This document shows, in pieces, positions 26,940 through 35,289 of a stretch of 64,000 nucleotides of DNA. Made by a program: the position numbers and the translations under genes. The first letter of the stretch is position 1, and each line of letters begins with the position of its first letter. This stretch comes from Campylobacter portucalensis (GTDB lineage: Bacteria; Campylobacterota; Campylobacteria; Campylobacterales; Campylobacteraceae). A model generated the notes under the pieces. That model saw nothing but the letters and a program-made list of their open reading frames with translations, was not told the DNA's origin and ran no database searches. The stretch is taken from assembly GCF_009690845.1 (NCBI RefSeq), contig NZ_VWSJ01000027.1, positions 37,403-101,402 on the forward strand. The letters are read 5' to 3'.

Positions 26940-27629
26940 TTAGACTTCAGGTTGATAATTTCTAAAGATATTTACAATATATCCTAAAAATTCAACTCCG
27001 TAAAGTTCTTTTTGTGATAACTCAATATTTGAAAAATCATCATTGGTTGAAAAAAGCTTAATATTTTGATTGAAGGGATTTATTCTGCAATACTTAACTA
27101 GAATTTCATCATTTACTTTTAAGATCAAAAGAGCATTGTCTTTTGGTATATTGTCTTTTACGATCACTAAAATATCTCCATCGCTTGCAAATGGGATAGC
27201 TTTTTTGTTAGTGGCGACTACAAAATTATAGTCATATGGCTTTGATAAATTAAAGAGCTTTGTTAAAATTTGAACCTTTTGCAGATATGGATCAATGCTA
27301 TACCTACCATTTGCAAAGTCGTATAAGTCATCGTATATGGTGCAAATTGTCTCTTTATTGGTTTTTATTTGCAGTTTGCCATTTTCGGAACTTATGCCGT
27401 ATTTACTGATTGCAGTAGCCAAATCTATATCGTTATCAAAATATTCAATATTAATACCAGTAGCCTCAGCTATTTTGTATTTTACTTGCATAGGAAGTGG
27501 GGTAATGTTGTTTTCATAGGAATTAACCCTAACTCTACTTATTCCTATCTTGTCACCAAATTCACTTTGTGTAAGTCCGTAAGCATTGCGTAATTTTCTT
27601 AATTTATCGCCGTATCCGTTTGTTTTCAT
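26940..27629 (-). CDS. XRE/S24-family phage-type repressor
   Basis: The 229 residues have an N-terminal helix-turn-helix (LRKLRNAYGLTQSEFGDKIG, then SRVRVNSYENN) and a C-terminal LexA/S24-like domain. There FASDGDILVIV supplies the presumed Ser and NDEILVKYCRI the Lys of the self-cleavage dyad. Such repressors keep integrated elements silent and are removed after DNA damage. It is divergent from the AlpA-like gene, so it probably controls the replication-excision module from the shared 130-bp gap. Confidence 0.85.
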   Translation of the reverse strand: MKTNGYGDKLRKLRNAYGLTQSEFGDKIGISRVRVNSYENNITPLPMQVKYKIAEATGINIEYFDNDIDLATAISKYGISSENGKLQIKTNKETICTIYDDLYDFANGRYSIDPYLQKVQILTKLFNLSKPYDYNFVVATNKKAIPFASDGDILVIVKDNIPKDNALLILKVNDEILVKYCRINPFNQNIKLFSTNDDFSNIELSQKELYGVEFLGYIVNIFRNYQPEV

Positions 27630-27759
27630 ATTATTTTTCCATAGTTTTTAATAATATTATATCAAAAACTAGGCAATATTTTAATATATTAAGTAAAAAA
27701 TAAGCATTAATGATTTAAAATGATTTTTGATTTTTATAATTTTATATAAAGGTTTCAAA
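27630..27759. promoter_or_regulatory. divergent control region of the island switch
   Basis: This AT-rich gap between the S24-type repressor and the AlpA-like gene contains symmetric patches TAATAATATTA and AATATTTTAATATATT. These are good candidates for repressor operators and overlapping promoters. A TAAAGG ribosome binding site for the rightward gene ends it. Exact half-sites were not resolved. Confidence 0.4.
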
Positions 27760-27999
27760 ATGATTGAAATAGTGGATAACCAAGAAATCAAAATGCAAGG
27801 AGATTTTATATCGCCGGAGCAGTTTGAAGAGATGTTTGGTATAAGCAAATCAAAGCAAAATAGACTTAGGTTTAGAAGAAACTATACGGAAAAATATAGT
27901 TCTAAAATTCCACCGTTGCCATATATTAGAATAGGCAAAAAAATCTTATATAGTATAGCTAGTGTAAATGAGTGGCTTAAAAAACAAGAGATTAAATAA
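27760..27999 (+). CDS. AlpA/MerR-like winged-helix DNA-binding protein
   Basis: The start is taken as ATG 27760 behind AAAGG, giving 79 residues. The core is SPEQFEEMFGISKSKQNRLR followed by PYIRIGKKILYSIASVNEWL, the excisionase/AlpA pattern of a helix-turn-helix plus wing. Proteins of this type direct excision or activate integrase genes of mobile elements. A close paralogue lies at 51791-52012 at the other side of the island, with the same EEMFGIS and L-K-K/N ending. It heads the RepA-like operon. Confidence 0.75.
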   Translation: MIEIVDNQEIKMQGDFISPEQFEEMFGISKSKQNRLRFRRNYTEKYSSKIPPLPYIRIGKKILYSIASVNEWLKKQEIK

Positions 28000-28030
28000 T
28001 GGAGAAGTTAGAATTTAAGGGGGCTACAAT

Positions 28031-29059
28031 ATGAAGTCAGCAGCCCACCTACAGAACGACAATATTTTATCAAAATATATCTTAAATATCAAGGGTTTAA
28101 AACTTTTGGATACAAAAAATACAAAATTTGAGTGGCTAATACCAAATTTTATATCAAAGCAAAGCCTAAATATGATCTATGCTGGTGCTGGTAGTGGAAA
28201 AACAATGTTCGCACTACATCTTTGTAATTATCTGATAAAAAATAATGCCAAAATCGATGAAATTTTATATTTTGATGCCGATAATGGCGTCGATATGTTA
28301 CAAAATAGGCAAGCCGATAAGATTGTTGATGATAGTAATAGCAAGTTAAAATACATTCTATCAAATAGCCTAAGTAGGTTTGGTCTTTTTAAAAATATAA
28401 ATAAAAAAGCTAAATTTGGCGATTTAAAAAATAAACTTGTCATTATTGATAGTGTTAGAAATTTCATCAAGGGCAGTCTAAGTAAAGATGAAAATATTAC
28501 CAAATTTATGGCGGATCTGCAAAGCATTAGGGATAAAGGGGCTACTATTATTTTCTTACACCATCAACCGAAGCAAGGTATGGATAAAAATGATGAAAAC
28601 TACAAAGGTGCAACTGCTTTTATGGATAGTGTGGATGAAGCGTATTATCTGCAAAATGAAACCGACAATGCAATAGTTGCCGACAATACAATGATTTTAA
28701 GCTTAAAGCCAAAGAAGCGTCGAAGCCATACAAAAGAAGCAGTAGTTCAAATAGATACTAAAAATTTGAGCCTAGAATTTATCAAAGATGATTTTTTTGG
28801 ATTAAATGAAAAGGAAAAAATTTCATTACAACTAGCAAAAGAGATTGTAGATCAAAAAAGCGAAATTTCTCAAAGCGATCTTGCTAATGCTATACAAAAG
28901 TTAGCAAACAAAAACTATCTTGAGATAGTCGGTCGCAATACACTATGGAAGTTGTTTGATAAATTTGATGGCAAGCTTTTTAAGATCAAACGTCTAAAAG
29001 GATATGGCAATTGCAATAAAAAGATATTTTGTAATATTGAAAATGTGGAAGAAAAATGA
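28031..29059 (+). CDS. RepA-like AAA ATPase (replicative helicase type)
   Basis: The 342 residues contain Walker A GAGSGKTMFA (about 51-60) and Walker B NKLVIIDSVRN (about 134), followed by FLHHQPKQG, in the RecA-like order of RSF1010 RepA hexameric helicases and phage RepA/KaiC-type ATPases. The C-terminal 90 residues look like a winged helix (QSDLANAIQKLANKNYLEIV). It probably unwinds or initiates DNA replication of the excised element. It begins 31 bases after the AlpA-like gene. Confidence 0.75.
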   Translation: MKSAAHLQNDNILSKYILNIKGLKLLDTKNTKFEWLIPNFISKQSLNMIYAGAGSGKTMFALHLCNYLIKNNAKIDEILYFDADNGVDMLQNRQADKIVDDSNSKLKYILSNSLSRFGLFKNINKKAKFGDLKNKLVIIDSVRNFIKGSLSKDENITKFMADLQSIRDKGATIIFLHHQPKQGMDKNDENYKGATAFMDSVDEAYYLQNETDNAIVADNTMILSLKPKKRRSHTKEAVVQIDTKNLSLEFIKDDFFGLNEKEKISLQLAKEIVDQKSEISQSDLANAIQKLANKNYLEIVGRNTLWKLFDKFDGKLFKIKRLKGYGNCNKKIFCNIENVEEK

Positions 29060-29226
29060 GGAAATTGAAAATGATAGAAGAAAGCAATAAAACCATAGAG
29101 CAAATAGCAAGAGAAGGTTTGCATTCTTTAGAAATGACATTGGAAAATTTTGCTCCCTTTGGCTTTTGGTCACTTGTGATAATAGGAATAGTTACAGCTC
29201 TAATATTGTCTGCAGCAGAGAATTGA
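29056..29226 (+). CDS. small single-pass membrane protein (56 aa)
   Basis: ATG at 29056 overlaps the RepA-like stop (ATGA), so it is translationally coupled. The product starts MRKLKMIEESNKTIEQIARE and ends in one hydrophobic helix, FWSLVIIGIVTALILSAAEN. No family was recognised. The coupling and clean amphipathic-plus-membrane layout favour a real gene. Confidence 0.5.
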   Translation: MRKLKMIEESNKTIEQIAREGLHSLEMTLENFAPFGFWSLVIIGIVTALILSAAEN

Positions 29227-29286
29227 ATGTTGCGACAATATAAGAGATATTGAACTTAGAGATATTCAGTTTAAAGGATAAAACAG

Positions 29287-29385
29287 ATGAATAATATAGA
29301 CATAATAGGTTTTGCAATGAACGCTATTGTTTTCTTATTAGTTTTTGGAGTGCTTGCGTCTTTGTTAATTGCTTTTCATAAATGA
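29287..29385 (+). CDS. tiny hydrophobic peptide (32 aa)
   Basis: Behind AAAGGA, ATG 29287 opens a 32-codon frame, MNNIDIIGFAMNAIVFLLVF followed by GVLASLLIAFHK: almost one membrane helix. It resembles type I toxin or holin-like peptides in size, but nothing specific supports that. It lies directly before the rearrangement junction. Confidence 0.4.
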   Translation: MNNIDIIGFAMNAIVFLLVFGVLASLLIAFHK

Positions 29386-29418
29386 TTATCCACCAGATAA
29401 AGCAGATGATTTGAGGGT

Positions 29419-29517
29419 GTGGAGAAGCGGCGCACTTGAAGAATACAAAAACTGGGATAAAGCCCAAAAGGCAAAAATGCTTGAGAAGCTAAAAGAGCAA
29501 AACCAAAACATACAAAT
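29419..29517 (+). repeat. 99-bp copy of the methylase-helicase 3' end (inverted relative to 37724-37822)
   Basis: This stretch is identical to the reverse complement of 37724-37822 and encodes WRSGALEEYKNWDKAQKAKM and so on, near the C-terminus of the 2004-residue protein. On its left it joins unrelated sequence, on its right the stop of the PcfJ-like gene. The pair bounds an 8.2-kb segment that could invert by homologous recombination. Confidence 0.92.
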
Positions 29518-29522
29518 GTTAT

Positions 29523-30720
29523 TTATCGCACAGTTTTATTATTCGCTAATATCGCACTATTTACATACTCTATTATCTCGCTTGGTGCTTCACTGTTTGA
29601 AAAGCCCTTAATCTGTGCCAAGCAAAATTTGTTTTTTGATCGCCTAATCTCAATCGTGTATCTCTCATTGTCTCTTCTTAGAGAACAAATAAAACATCTG
29701 TTAGCATTTACATTTTTTATATATGAAGCTACACAATTGTGATTAATCACTCCTTCTTCAACCATCTCTTGCTTGGTTGTTAGCATTTTTATATCGCTTG
29801 GAAGTTTTAGACGTAAAAAAGGATTGTCTTTGTTTAATATTACTTCAGGCGCACGTTCTAGCTCTATATTTAACATTAATCTATCGTGTTCGGCTTTTAT
29901 TCTTTTAAATGATTTGATTTTTAAATTTACATTTTCTCCTTGCTCTAAAGCCATATTGACATAATCGTAAATTATTTGGTTCTTGCTTTTTTCATCTGAT
30001 TGTATTTTAAAGCATAGATAGCTTTTTAAAATTTTGCCTACTAAAAATGAAGCTTGATGATTGGTTGATATTTTAGGACTAGTTCGCAGAATAAAATTTA
30101 TGATCTCTTGATAGTGTGATTGCGGAATATGTTTCTTTGTTTTTAGTACCAAATATGAAGCAGATAAAGTGCTTTTATTGGTAGCATTTAGAAAATTCTC
30201 TTTTGGATATTTTTTAACAAAAAGCTCTTTTTTATTTATAAAATTTTCAAGTGAGCTAAATTTAAAAGGAGATTTTATATACAATGGGTCTCTTTCAAAG
30301 TCTAGTTTTATATCTTTTAATGGTAGATGTAATTTTGATAAATAAGAAAAGTAAATATTAAAAAATTCACGCATTGTCGCAGATTTATAGCATATCGTTG
30401 AGATGTTATTTAAGGTTGCTTCATAGAAGCAAAATTTACCTTTATACTCACCGCCTACAAAGATAGTATAATTGTCTTTTATGTAAATTTTTGATTTATA
30501 AATAGATGATCTAAGGAAAATAAATTTACTCTCTTTGTTTTGAAAAGTAACGCTAGATGATGATATTATCATTTCGTTTTTACTCGAAATATCTATGCTT
30601 AATGCTTCGCATTCAATAGGCTTGATTTCTTTTATAAACTTGCTTAGTTTGCTAAAATTTGTATCAAAAAATTCCAAAGCTTCACTGTCTATATTCAAAA
30701 AATGAACAAGACTATCGGTT
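29523..30720 (-). pseudogene. PcfJ-like protein, 5' end lost at a junction with the relaxase
   Basis: The C-terminal part has the PcfJ domain: MVEEGVINHNCVASYIKNV, CFICSLRRDNERYTIEIR and AQIKGFSNSEAPSEI. PcfJ proteins occur on conjugative plasmids, with unknown role. The open frame runs on to 30848, but its first about 40 codons are antisense to the relaxase and begin with TTG, so the natural N-terminus is missing. Protein-like sequence ends near TDSLVHFLNIDSEALEFF at the junction. Both genes appear cut by one recombination event. Confidence 0.6.
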
Positions 30721-31581
30721 ATGGTTTTTTCGATGAAGGGCGAAAACAATATACCAGTGGATGATATTAAAAATGCGGCGATGAAAACTATTAAAGAAAA
30801 ATTTCCAAACAATCTTTTTATATTAGCAATCCATAATGATACGGACAATCCGCATTGTCATTTGGATTTGAAAACTGTTGATTGCAATGGTAATAGGATC
30901 AAGATTGCTCCAGTCGATCTCGATGATCTACGCAATGAGTTTGCGACAAATCTAACCGAATTAGGCTATAAGGCAACTAATTTTTCACGCAAACAAAAGG
31001 AATTCGCAAGAGATAAATACCCTGATCCTTGGGATGGACACAAGCCGCACCATTACAAGATCACTGGATATGGAAAGGCAAAATATAATTTCTCACTAGA
31101 GGAACACGTGGAAGAGTCTTACTATGTTAAATTTGAAACTAGAAAAGGTAAAGAAACCATCCTTTGGGGCAAGCATTTAGAAAAACTAATGGAACAATAT
31201 AATATTACAAATGGCGATTGGGCTCGTTTTACGGTAACCGATCAAGAAGCAGTCGTAAAGAAAATTTATGATAAGAAAACCAAACAATGGTATGAAAAAA
31301 CTGTGTATAAAAATGTATGGGATTGCTCAGTTGAGGGCAAGCGAGAAGTTGAATTAAAGCCACTAAGTGAGAGTGAAAAGAAAAAGAGCGAATATAAAAT
31401 TTTAGGCGAAGAAAAATCACAAGCCTCTAATATAACTTTACAAAGTCAAACTATCAATAAAAGACAAAACAAGAATGGTGTTAGCAAGGCTAGGGCCCTG
31501 CAAAACACACAAAAAACTGATAAAATTCAATCTAGCGATAGCAAAGAAACAGCTGTAAAAAAGCACGACTTTCAAAGATAG
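30721..31581 (+). pseudogene. MOBP-type relaxase, truncated at its N-terminus
   Basis: The frame begins at VFSMKGENNIPVDDIKNAAM, which in complete relaxases lies well inside the domain. Motif III, HNDTDNPHCHL (H-x-D-x5-H-x-H, about residues 37-47), the metal-binding histidines of MOBP relaxases, is intact. Motif I with the nicking tyrosine should lie upstream and is absent: the upstream frame stops at TGA 30703 and the sequence belongs to the PcfJ-like gene. It is the only plus-strand gene in this part of the island. Nicking activity is not expected from this copy. It ends convergent to the RHH gene. Confidence 0.75.
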
Positions 31582-31589
31582 TGCCTATT

Positions 31590-31862
31590 TTACGCCAAAA
31601 GCTTTTGTTTTAGATACCCTGACAGGCTCATAAACTGCTCTTTTGCTTCGTTTTCTAGTCGCTCTTTTTCGCTTGGCATTAGATATATTGCAACCGCTAC
31701 TGGCTTTTCACCTTCTTTTCTAGGTCGACCGGCATTGCTTTTTCTATCTTCTTTTTTGTCCGCTGCGCCTGAATTTATAAACTCACTTACATTGCTACTT
31801 GCGGTAACACTTGCGTTATTTACAAACGCGAATTCCTTTTTTTTATCCAAAATTCCCATCAT
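31590..31862 (-). CDS. ribbon-helix-helix-like small protein
   Basis: The 90 residues have a low-complexity N-terminus, a GRPRKEGEKP linker and a C-terminal KPVAVAIYLMPSEKERLE-to-LSGYLKQKLL block, the strand-helix-helix pattern of RHH DNA-binding proteins. Its start overlaps the Fic stop by four bases, so it is the last gene of the toxin operon. It could be a relaxosome accessory factor (it is next to the relaxase) or a Fic antitoxin; small unrelated Fic inhibitors have been described in C. fetus. Confidence 0.55.
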   Translation of the reverse strand: MMGILDKKKEFAFVNNASVTASSNVSEFINSGAADKKEDRKSNAGRPRKEGEKPVAVAIYLMPSEKERLENEAKEQFMSLSGYLKQKLLA

Positions 31863-32779
31863 CTTTCCTTTTCTTTTGATTTTTCGCTTATTTGTGGTTG
31901 TTTAATTGCTCCGCTTTCTAGCTTTTTGGCATAAGCATTGCCGAGTCTAGATAGGACTGATTTCTCACTTTTGTGACCCTTTGGGCTGTTTGGTAGCAGT
32001 TTTAACTCTATATTTTTATTTAGAATAAATTTGTTAAAAAAACTCTCTAGGTATGAAAAATCACTTTTTATATTTTCTTTCATATTGTCGTAATTTGCTA
32101 ACACTAAAGCATCCCTGAAATATTTTGAGTTTTCTTTAAAGATATCGTTGTTTGCTTCAAAGCCTTTACTTTGCAGATACTTAATAGTAAAAACCGCAAT
32201 TGTCCTAGTATTACCTTCTCGAAACGGATGAATTTGCCATACCCCGCTTACAAATTTGCCGACATTTAAAGCCTGTTCTTGCCTAGTCATTTTGGTGTAA
32301 TCTTTCTTTTTTTCTCTATCAAAATCATAATCCAGCATATCGCCAAGCTCATCATAATTACCATACTCTACGCTTTTTTCGCCACCCAAGACTTCTTCTT
32401 TTTTTGAAATATTTACATCCCTAAAAACTCCAACATATTTTTCAAGCCCTTGTGGAAAGGCATTTATAAATAAATTTTTATGTATAGTCTTTAATGTAAC
32501 AGGAGATAGCGTAAAGCCACTTTTTTCTAAATACTTGGCGATATTTACTGAAACTATATCGCACTCTTTTTCGCCGACTTCTTTTTTATCTAGCTTTTTG
32601 CCATCATAATATTTCTTTATATTTTCTTCAAGTTCGTTGTAAGTTCGCGATTTTTCAACAGCTTTATAAAAATACTTTGATGGTTTCAGATCATCTACAA
32701 GCCCAAGCCCTACTGCAATGTCTATGTTTTGTTTATTAATAATATTGCTATCTTTGATTTCCGTATATTGTTCTTGCAT
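31859..32779 (-). CDS. Fic-domain AMP-transferase toxin with shared C-terminal tail
   Basis: Fic proteins transfer AMP to target hydroxyls. The 306 residues carry the active loop HPFREGNTRT (about residues 186-195), with catalytic His and the anion-binding Asn/Arg intact. No clear inhibitory (S/T)xxxE(G/N) helix is seen inside, so it is probably class I needing a separate antitoxin. The last 35 residues (SVLSRLGNAYAKKLESGAIK, then a charged end) are nearly identical to the AbiEii and HepT tails in this cluster. Its start overlaps the AbiEii stop by one base. Confidence 0.85.
   Translation of the reverse strand: MQEQYTEIKDSNIINKQNIDIAVGLGLVDDLKPSKYFYKAVEKSRTYNELEENIKKYYDGKKLDKKEVGEKECDIVSVNIAKYLEKSGFTLSPVTLKTIHKNLFINAFPQGLEKYVGVFRDVNISKKEEVLGGEKSVEYGNYDELGDMLDYDFDREKKKDYTKMTRQEQALNVGKFVSGVWQIHPFREGNTRTIAVFTIKYLQSKGFEANNDIFKENSKYFRDALVLANYDNMKENIKSDFSYLESFFNKFILNKNIELKLLPNSPKGHKSEKSVLSRLGNAYAKKLESGAIKQPQISEKSKEKER
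31861..31963 (-). repeat. tail repeat, copy 1 (3' end of fic)
   Basis: These 103 bases are identical to 32781-32883. They encode the shared C-terminal module from about KSVLSRLGNAY to the stop. The flanks diverge at once on both sides. Confidence 0.93.
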
Positions 32780-33585
32780 TATCTTTCCTTTTCTTTTGAT
32801 TTTTCGCTTATTTGTGGTTGTTTAATTGCTCCGCTTTCTAGCTTTTTGGCATAAGCATTGCCGAGTCTAGATAGGACTGATTTGCTATTACCTTGAGAGT
32901 GCACGATCTCGTTTTGAATTGTGAGTCCTAACATATTTTCAATACGTAGTAGCACATCTTGCGTATAGGTATCTGTTATATGAATTTTATCTTGCGATAT
33001 AAGTTTATGCTTAGAATTCTCATCTTTTAAAAGCAAATTTAGCTCGTCTTCGCCACAGTAAAATATTTTTTCTCGTATGCTGAATAAGTTTTCTTTACTA
33101 AATTTATCAGGATAAGCCCCAAGTAAATATCCCAAATCATAAAAGTCTCTAATCTTATCTCTACCGCTAAATGCAACCCCTTTCATTTTTATAAGCTCAT
33201 CTACGCAATAAACATTAACGCCTTTTATATTCTCATACTTTAAAATATTAGATCTTAGTAGATCTTTATTTCTGCTGCTTACTTCTATTTTTAATGGATA
33301 GTTGCCATAGTGCGAAGTTGCACCATAATCTATCATAGCTCTAAAAACAGTATCTGTATCTTTTTTGATATTTATACTCCATTTGCTAAAATCTTTATGA
33401 CGCTTTAGCTTGTTTATAAAATTCATATTGTTTGTCGTGCAGTCTAAATCAATATCCTCAGAATATCTATTTAGTCCATAATATAAAGTAAGTGCTGTTC
33501 CACCCTTTAAAACAAAATTATCTCCAAAATAGGGCACAATTTCTTTTATTAATTCAAGTCTCTCTTTTTGATATTGTTCTAACAT
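32779..33585 (-). CDS. AbiEii/AbiGii-type nucleotidyltransferase toxin with shared C-terminal tail; target of spacer 13
   Basis: The 268 residues begin with the DUF1814/AbiEii core: FVLKGGTALTLYYGLNRYSE followed by DIDLDCT, giving the GG and D-x-D nucleotidyltransferase residues. In type IV toxin-antitoxin systems AbiEii modifies tRNA or other NTP targets and AbiEi represses it. The final 35 residues are the shared RLGNAYAKKLESGAIK tail, appended after a natural AbiEii end. The start overlaps the companion gene by seven bases. CRISPR spacer 13 matches 32997-33028 within it, antisense to its mRNA. Confidence 0.85.
   Translation of the reverse strand: MLEQYQKERLELIKEIVPYFGDNFVLKGGTALTLYYGLNRYSEDIDLDCTTNNMNFINKLKRHKDFSKWSINIKKDTDTVFRAMIDYGATSHYGNYPLKIEVSSRNKDLLRSNILKYENIKGVNVYCVDELIKMKGVAFSGRDKIRDFYDLGYLLGAYPDKFSKENLFSIREKIFYCGEDELNLLLKDENSKHKLISQDKIHITDTYTQDVLLRIENMLGLTIQNEIVHSQGNSKSVLSRLGNAYAKKLESGAIKQPQISEKSKEKER
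32781..32883 (-). repeat. tail repeat, copy 2 (3' end of the AbiEii gene)
   Basis: Identical over 103 bases to 31861-31963. The two copies sit 920 bases apart in direct orientation, so recombination between them could delete the fic gene body or swap toxin bodies onto one tail. Confidence 0.93.
32997..33028 (+). other. protospacer identical to CRISPR spacer 13
   Basis: All 32 bases equal 14984-15015 (ATATAAGTTTATGCTT to ATTCTCATCTTTT). The eight bases on its 5' side, ATCTTGCG, differ from the repeat handle ATTGAAAC at six positions, so a type III complex should read it as non-self. The gene is on the minus strand, so the plus-sense crRNA pairs with its mRNA. Confidence 0.95.
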
Positions 33586-33968
33586 TTTTTATCCTTAAAA
33601 TAGAGCTTTGTTAGCTCAAATTTCATAAAATCATCCACTTTTTTGTTCGTATTTATGAGTTTTAAGTAGCCAAACAACTCAAGCTCTTCATCATCATCTA
33701 GATAATCCCTTGTGCAGTTTTTAAGACCATCTGTATCGCCACTATACACCAAGTCCGCAATCGCTCTTGCATAGTTTGCGACGTATTCTTCTTTGTCTAG
33801 CATTTTTATGTATCGTTTTTGTATTCCTAGATCGCCTAAAATTTCATTGCTTTCGTATGTTTTAATGCTATTTTTATCGGCTAGATAAAGCAATGGATGC
33901 CAATCAGCCGTTGTGCCGTCTAATCTAGGTATATTTAATGCTTCCCAGCCTGATAAGTATAGCATCAT
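33579..33968 (-). CDS. companion of the AbiEii-like toxin, probable antitoxin
   Basis: I do not recognise a named family. The 129 residues start MMLYLSGWEALNIPRLDG and include TTADWHPLLYL, a pattern I associate with small genes placed directly before AbiEii-type transferases. The second half is acidic (YLDDDEELELFGYL). It lacks the winged helix of classic AbiEi. The seven-base overlap with the toxin and the gene order antitoxin-toxin argue for a cognate pair. It has no shared tail, unlike the toxin. Confidence 0.55.
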   Translation of the reverse strand: MMLYLSGWEALNIPRLDGTTADWHPLLYLADKNSIKTYESNEILGDLGIQKRYIKMLDKEEYVANYARAIADLVYSGDTDGLKNCTRDYLDDDEELELFGYLKLINTNKKVDDFMKFELTKLYFKDKKC

Positions 33969-34802
33969 TTTTCCTTTTTCTTTGAATTTGCGGTATCATT
34001 TAATGCTTTGATCGCTCCGCTTTCTAGCTTTTTGGCGTAAGCATTGCTGAGCCTAGATAAGACTGATTTACTATTATCTTGCTTATTTGGTCGTTGGCTT
34101 AAAAATTTATTACGCCTTGATATTTCATCTTTTTCTATTTCTTTAGCAAACGCCATAAATCCATCGATGTCATTGTTGCGCAGTATTGCAATGTATCTAT
34201 TTTTTTGCTCTTTTGGTATTATAATTGGTGCTAAATTATTCTCTAAACAACCATAGATCATAATTATCCTGCCGGTTCTGCCGTTTCCGTCGCTAAAAGG
34301 ATGAATTTTTTCAAATTTGATATGGCTTTGCAATATTGCTTTTAGCTTATCGTCGTCATTTTTGGCATTATCAAGTCTAAAATATAGATTATCGCACATA
34401 TCTTTAATTGCTACTGGCACTAGATACGGCTTTGTAGGTTCGAAATTTGCTCCTACAACTAAATTTTCGATAGTTTTAAATTTGCCGTTGTTGTCTATTA
34501 AATTATTCATTATTAGCCTATGAAAATCTTTTATTAGCTTCTCGTCTATCTTGGCTTTTTTCTTGTAAAGATGAAAACATTTTTGGCAAAATTTGGCGAT
34601 AGTTTTTTACTTCATAAAATTCACACTCGCTAGTTGCTTTTGCTATATAGCCATCAAGCAAGATTGAAGCAGTCTCGTCCTGACTTAAAGTATTACCCTC
34701 GATTGCTGTGCTATGATGAGCCATACGAACACATACATCTAGCCAATAGTCTCGCTCGTTGTTGTTTTTTAAGAAATTGCCTAAATTTTCGCCACCATCC
34801 AT
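33965..34802 (-). pseudogene. class II Fic toxin with shared tail, frameshifted
   Basis: The N-terminal frame (34518-34802) has HHSTAIEGNTLSQDE, containing the inhibitory (S/T)xxxE(G/N) motif STAIEGN of class II Fic proteins. The second frame (33965-34510) has the active loop HPFSDGNGRTGR and the tail SVLSRLSNAYAKKLESGAIK with a diverged end. Deleting one A of the A6 run at 34556-34561 gives continuous protein through EKAKIDEKLIKDFHRLIMNN. As written, the active domain would be made without its inhibitory helix if translated from the internal ATG at 34510, a potentially toxic outcome. Confidence 0.8.
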
Positions 34803-34803
34803 T

Positions 34804-35289
34804 TTATCTTTCCTTTTCTTTTGATTTTTCGCTTATTTGTGGTTGTTTAATTGCTCCGCTTTCTATCTTTTTAGTATAAGCATCGCCAAGTCTTGAAAGG
34901 ATTGCTTTAGGGCTGTTTTCATTATTGATTTCTTGCTGGGTTGCTAAAAATTTATCTATATTTGTTTTGATGCTTGGCAGATAATCTCTAATGACATCTT
35001 CTATTATTGATAAATTTACCCCTTCATAATCGTGAGCCGTAGCATTTCTTACCCCTCTAAGCCCCCTAATATTTTCTGGCGTAAATATTGATAGTACTTT
35101 TATATCGCCACTATCCTGTATCTTTTGTAATTGCTCATTACAAGCTACAAGATGCATTAAAATAGCAGGTCTTTTTAGTGTTTCATCATCTAGTGCGGCA
35201 ACTATTCCATTCTCACAAATTTCAAAAATTTTTTCAATTTTATCTTTAATCAAAATAAGTCTTTCGTTTGTTTTTGTATTGCTAGACAT
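34804..35289 (-). CDS. HepT-type HEPN ribonuclease toxin with shared C-terminal tail
   Basis: The 161 residues contain an HEPN domain with RNATAHDY (R-x4-H-x-Y, about residues 79-86), the HepT signature. HepT toxins are neutralised by polyadenylation of the Tyr by MntA. The last 36 residues are the shared tail (AILSRLGDAYTKKIESGAIK, then KSKEKER); ordinary HepT proteins end before it. It overlaps the upstream mntA-like gene by eight bases. At DNA level, 60 bases of the tail (34806-34865) are identical to the fic and AbiEii copies. Confidence 0.85.
   Translation of the reverse strand: MSSNTKTNERLILIKDKIEKIFEICENGIVAALDDETLKRPAILMHLVACNEQLQKIQDSGDIKVLSIFTPENIRGLRGVRNATAHDYEGVNLSIIEDVIRDYLPSIKTNIDKFLATQQEINNENSPKAILSRLGDAYTKKIESGAIKQPQISEKSKEKER
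34806..34865 (-). repeat. tail repeat, copy 3 (3' end of hepT)
   Basis: The distal 60 bases of the shared module are identical to 31861-31920 and 32781-32840; further upstream it diverges in several positions while the protein motif is kept. Confidence 0.9.

Noticed and set aside
29523..30848. Full 441-codon frame as a membrane-anchored PcfJ protein
   Set aside because: The apparent N-terminal membrane helix is the antisense of relaxase codons and starts with TTG without a ribosome binding site.
33029..33040. AAAAGCAAA after the protospacer resembles the CRISPR repeat start
   Set aside because: The match is short and AT-rich, lies on the 3' side rather than the handle side, and is ordinary coding sequence of the toxin gene.
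34556..34561. Programmed -1 slippage in the split fic gene
   Set aside because: Restoration needs a +1 shift or one A less, the opposite of what an A6G tract would favour.
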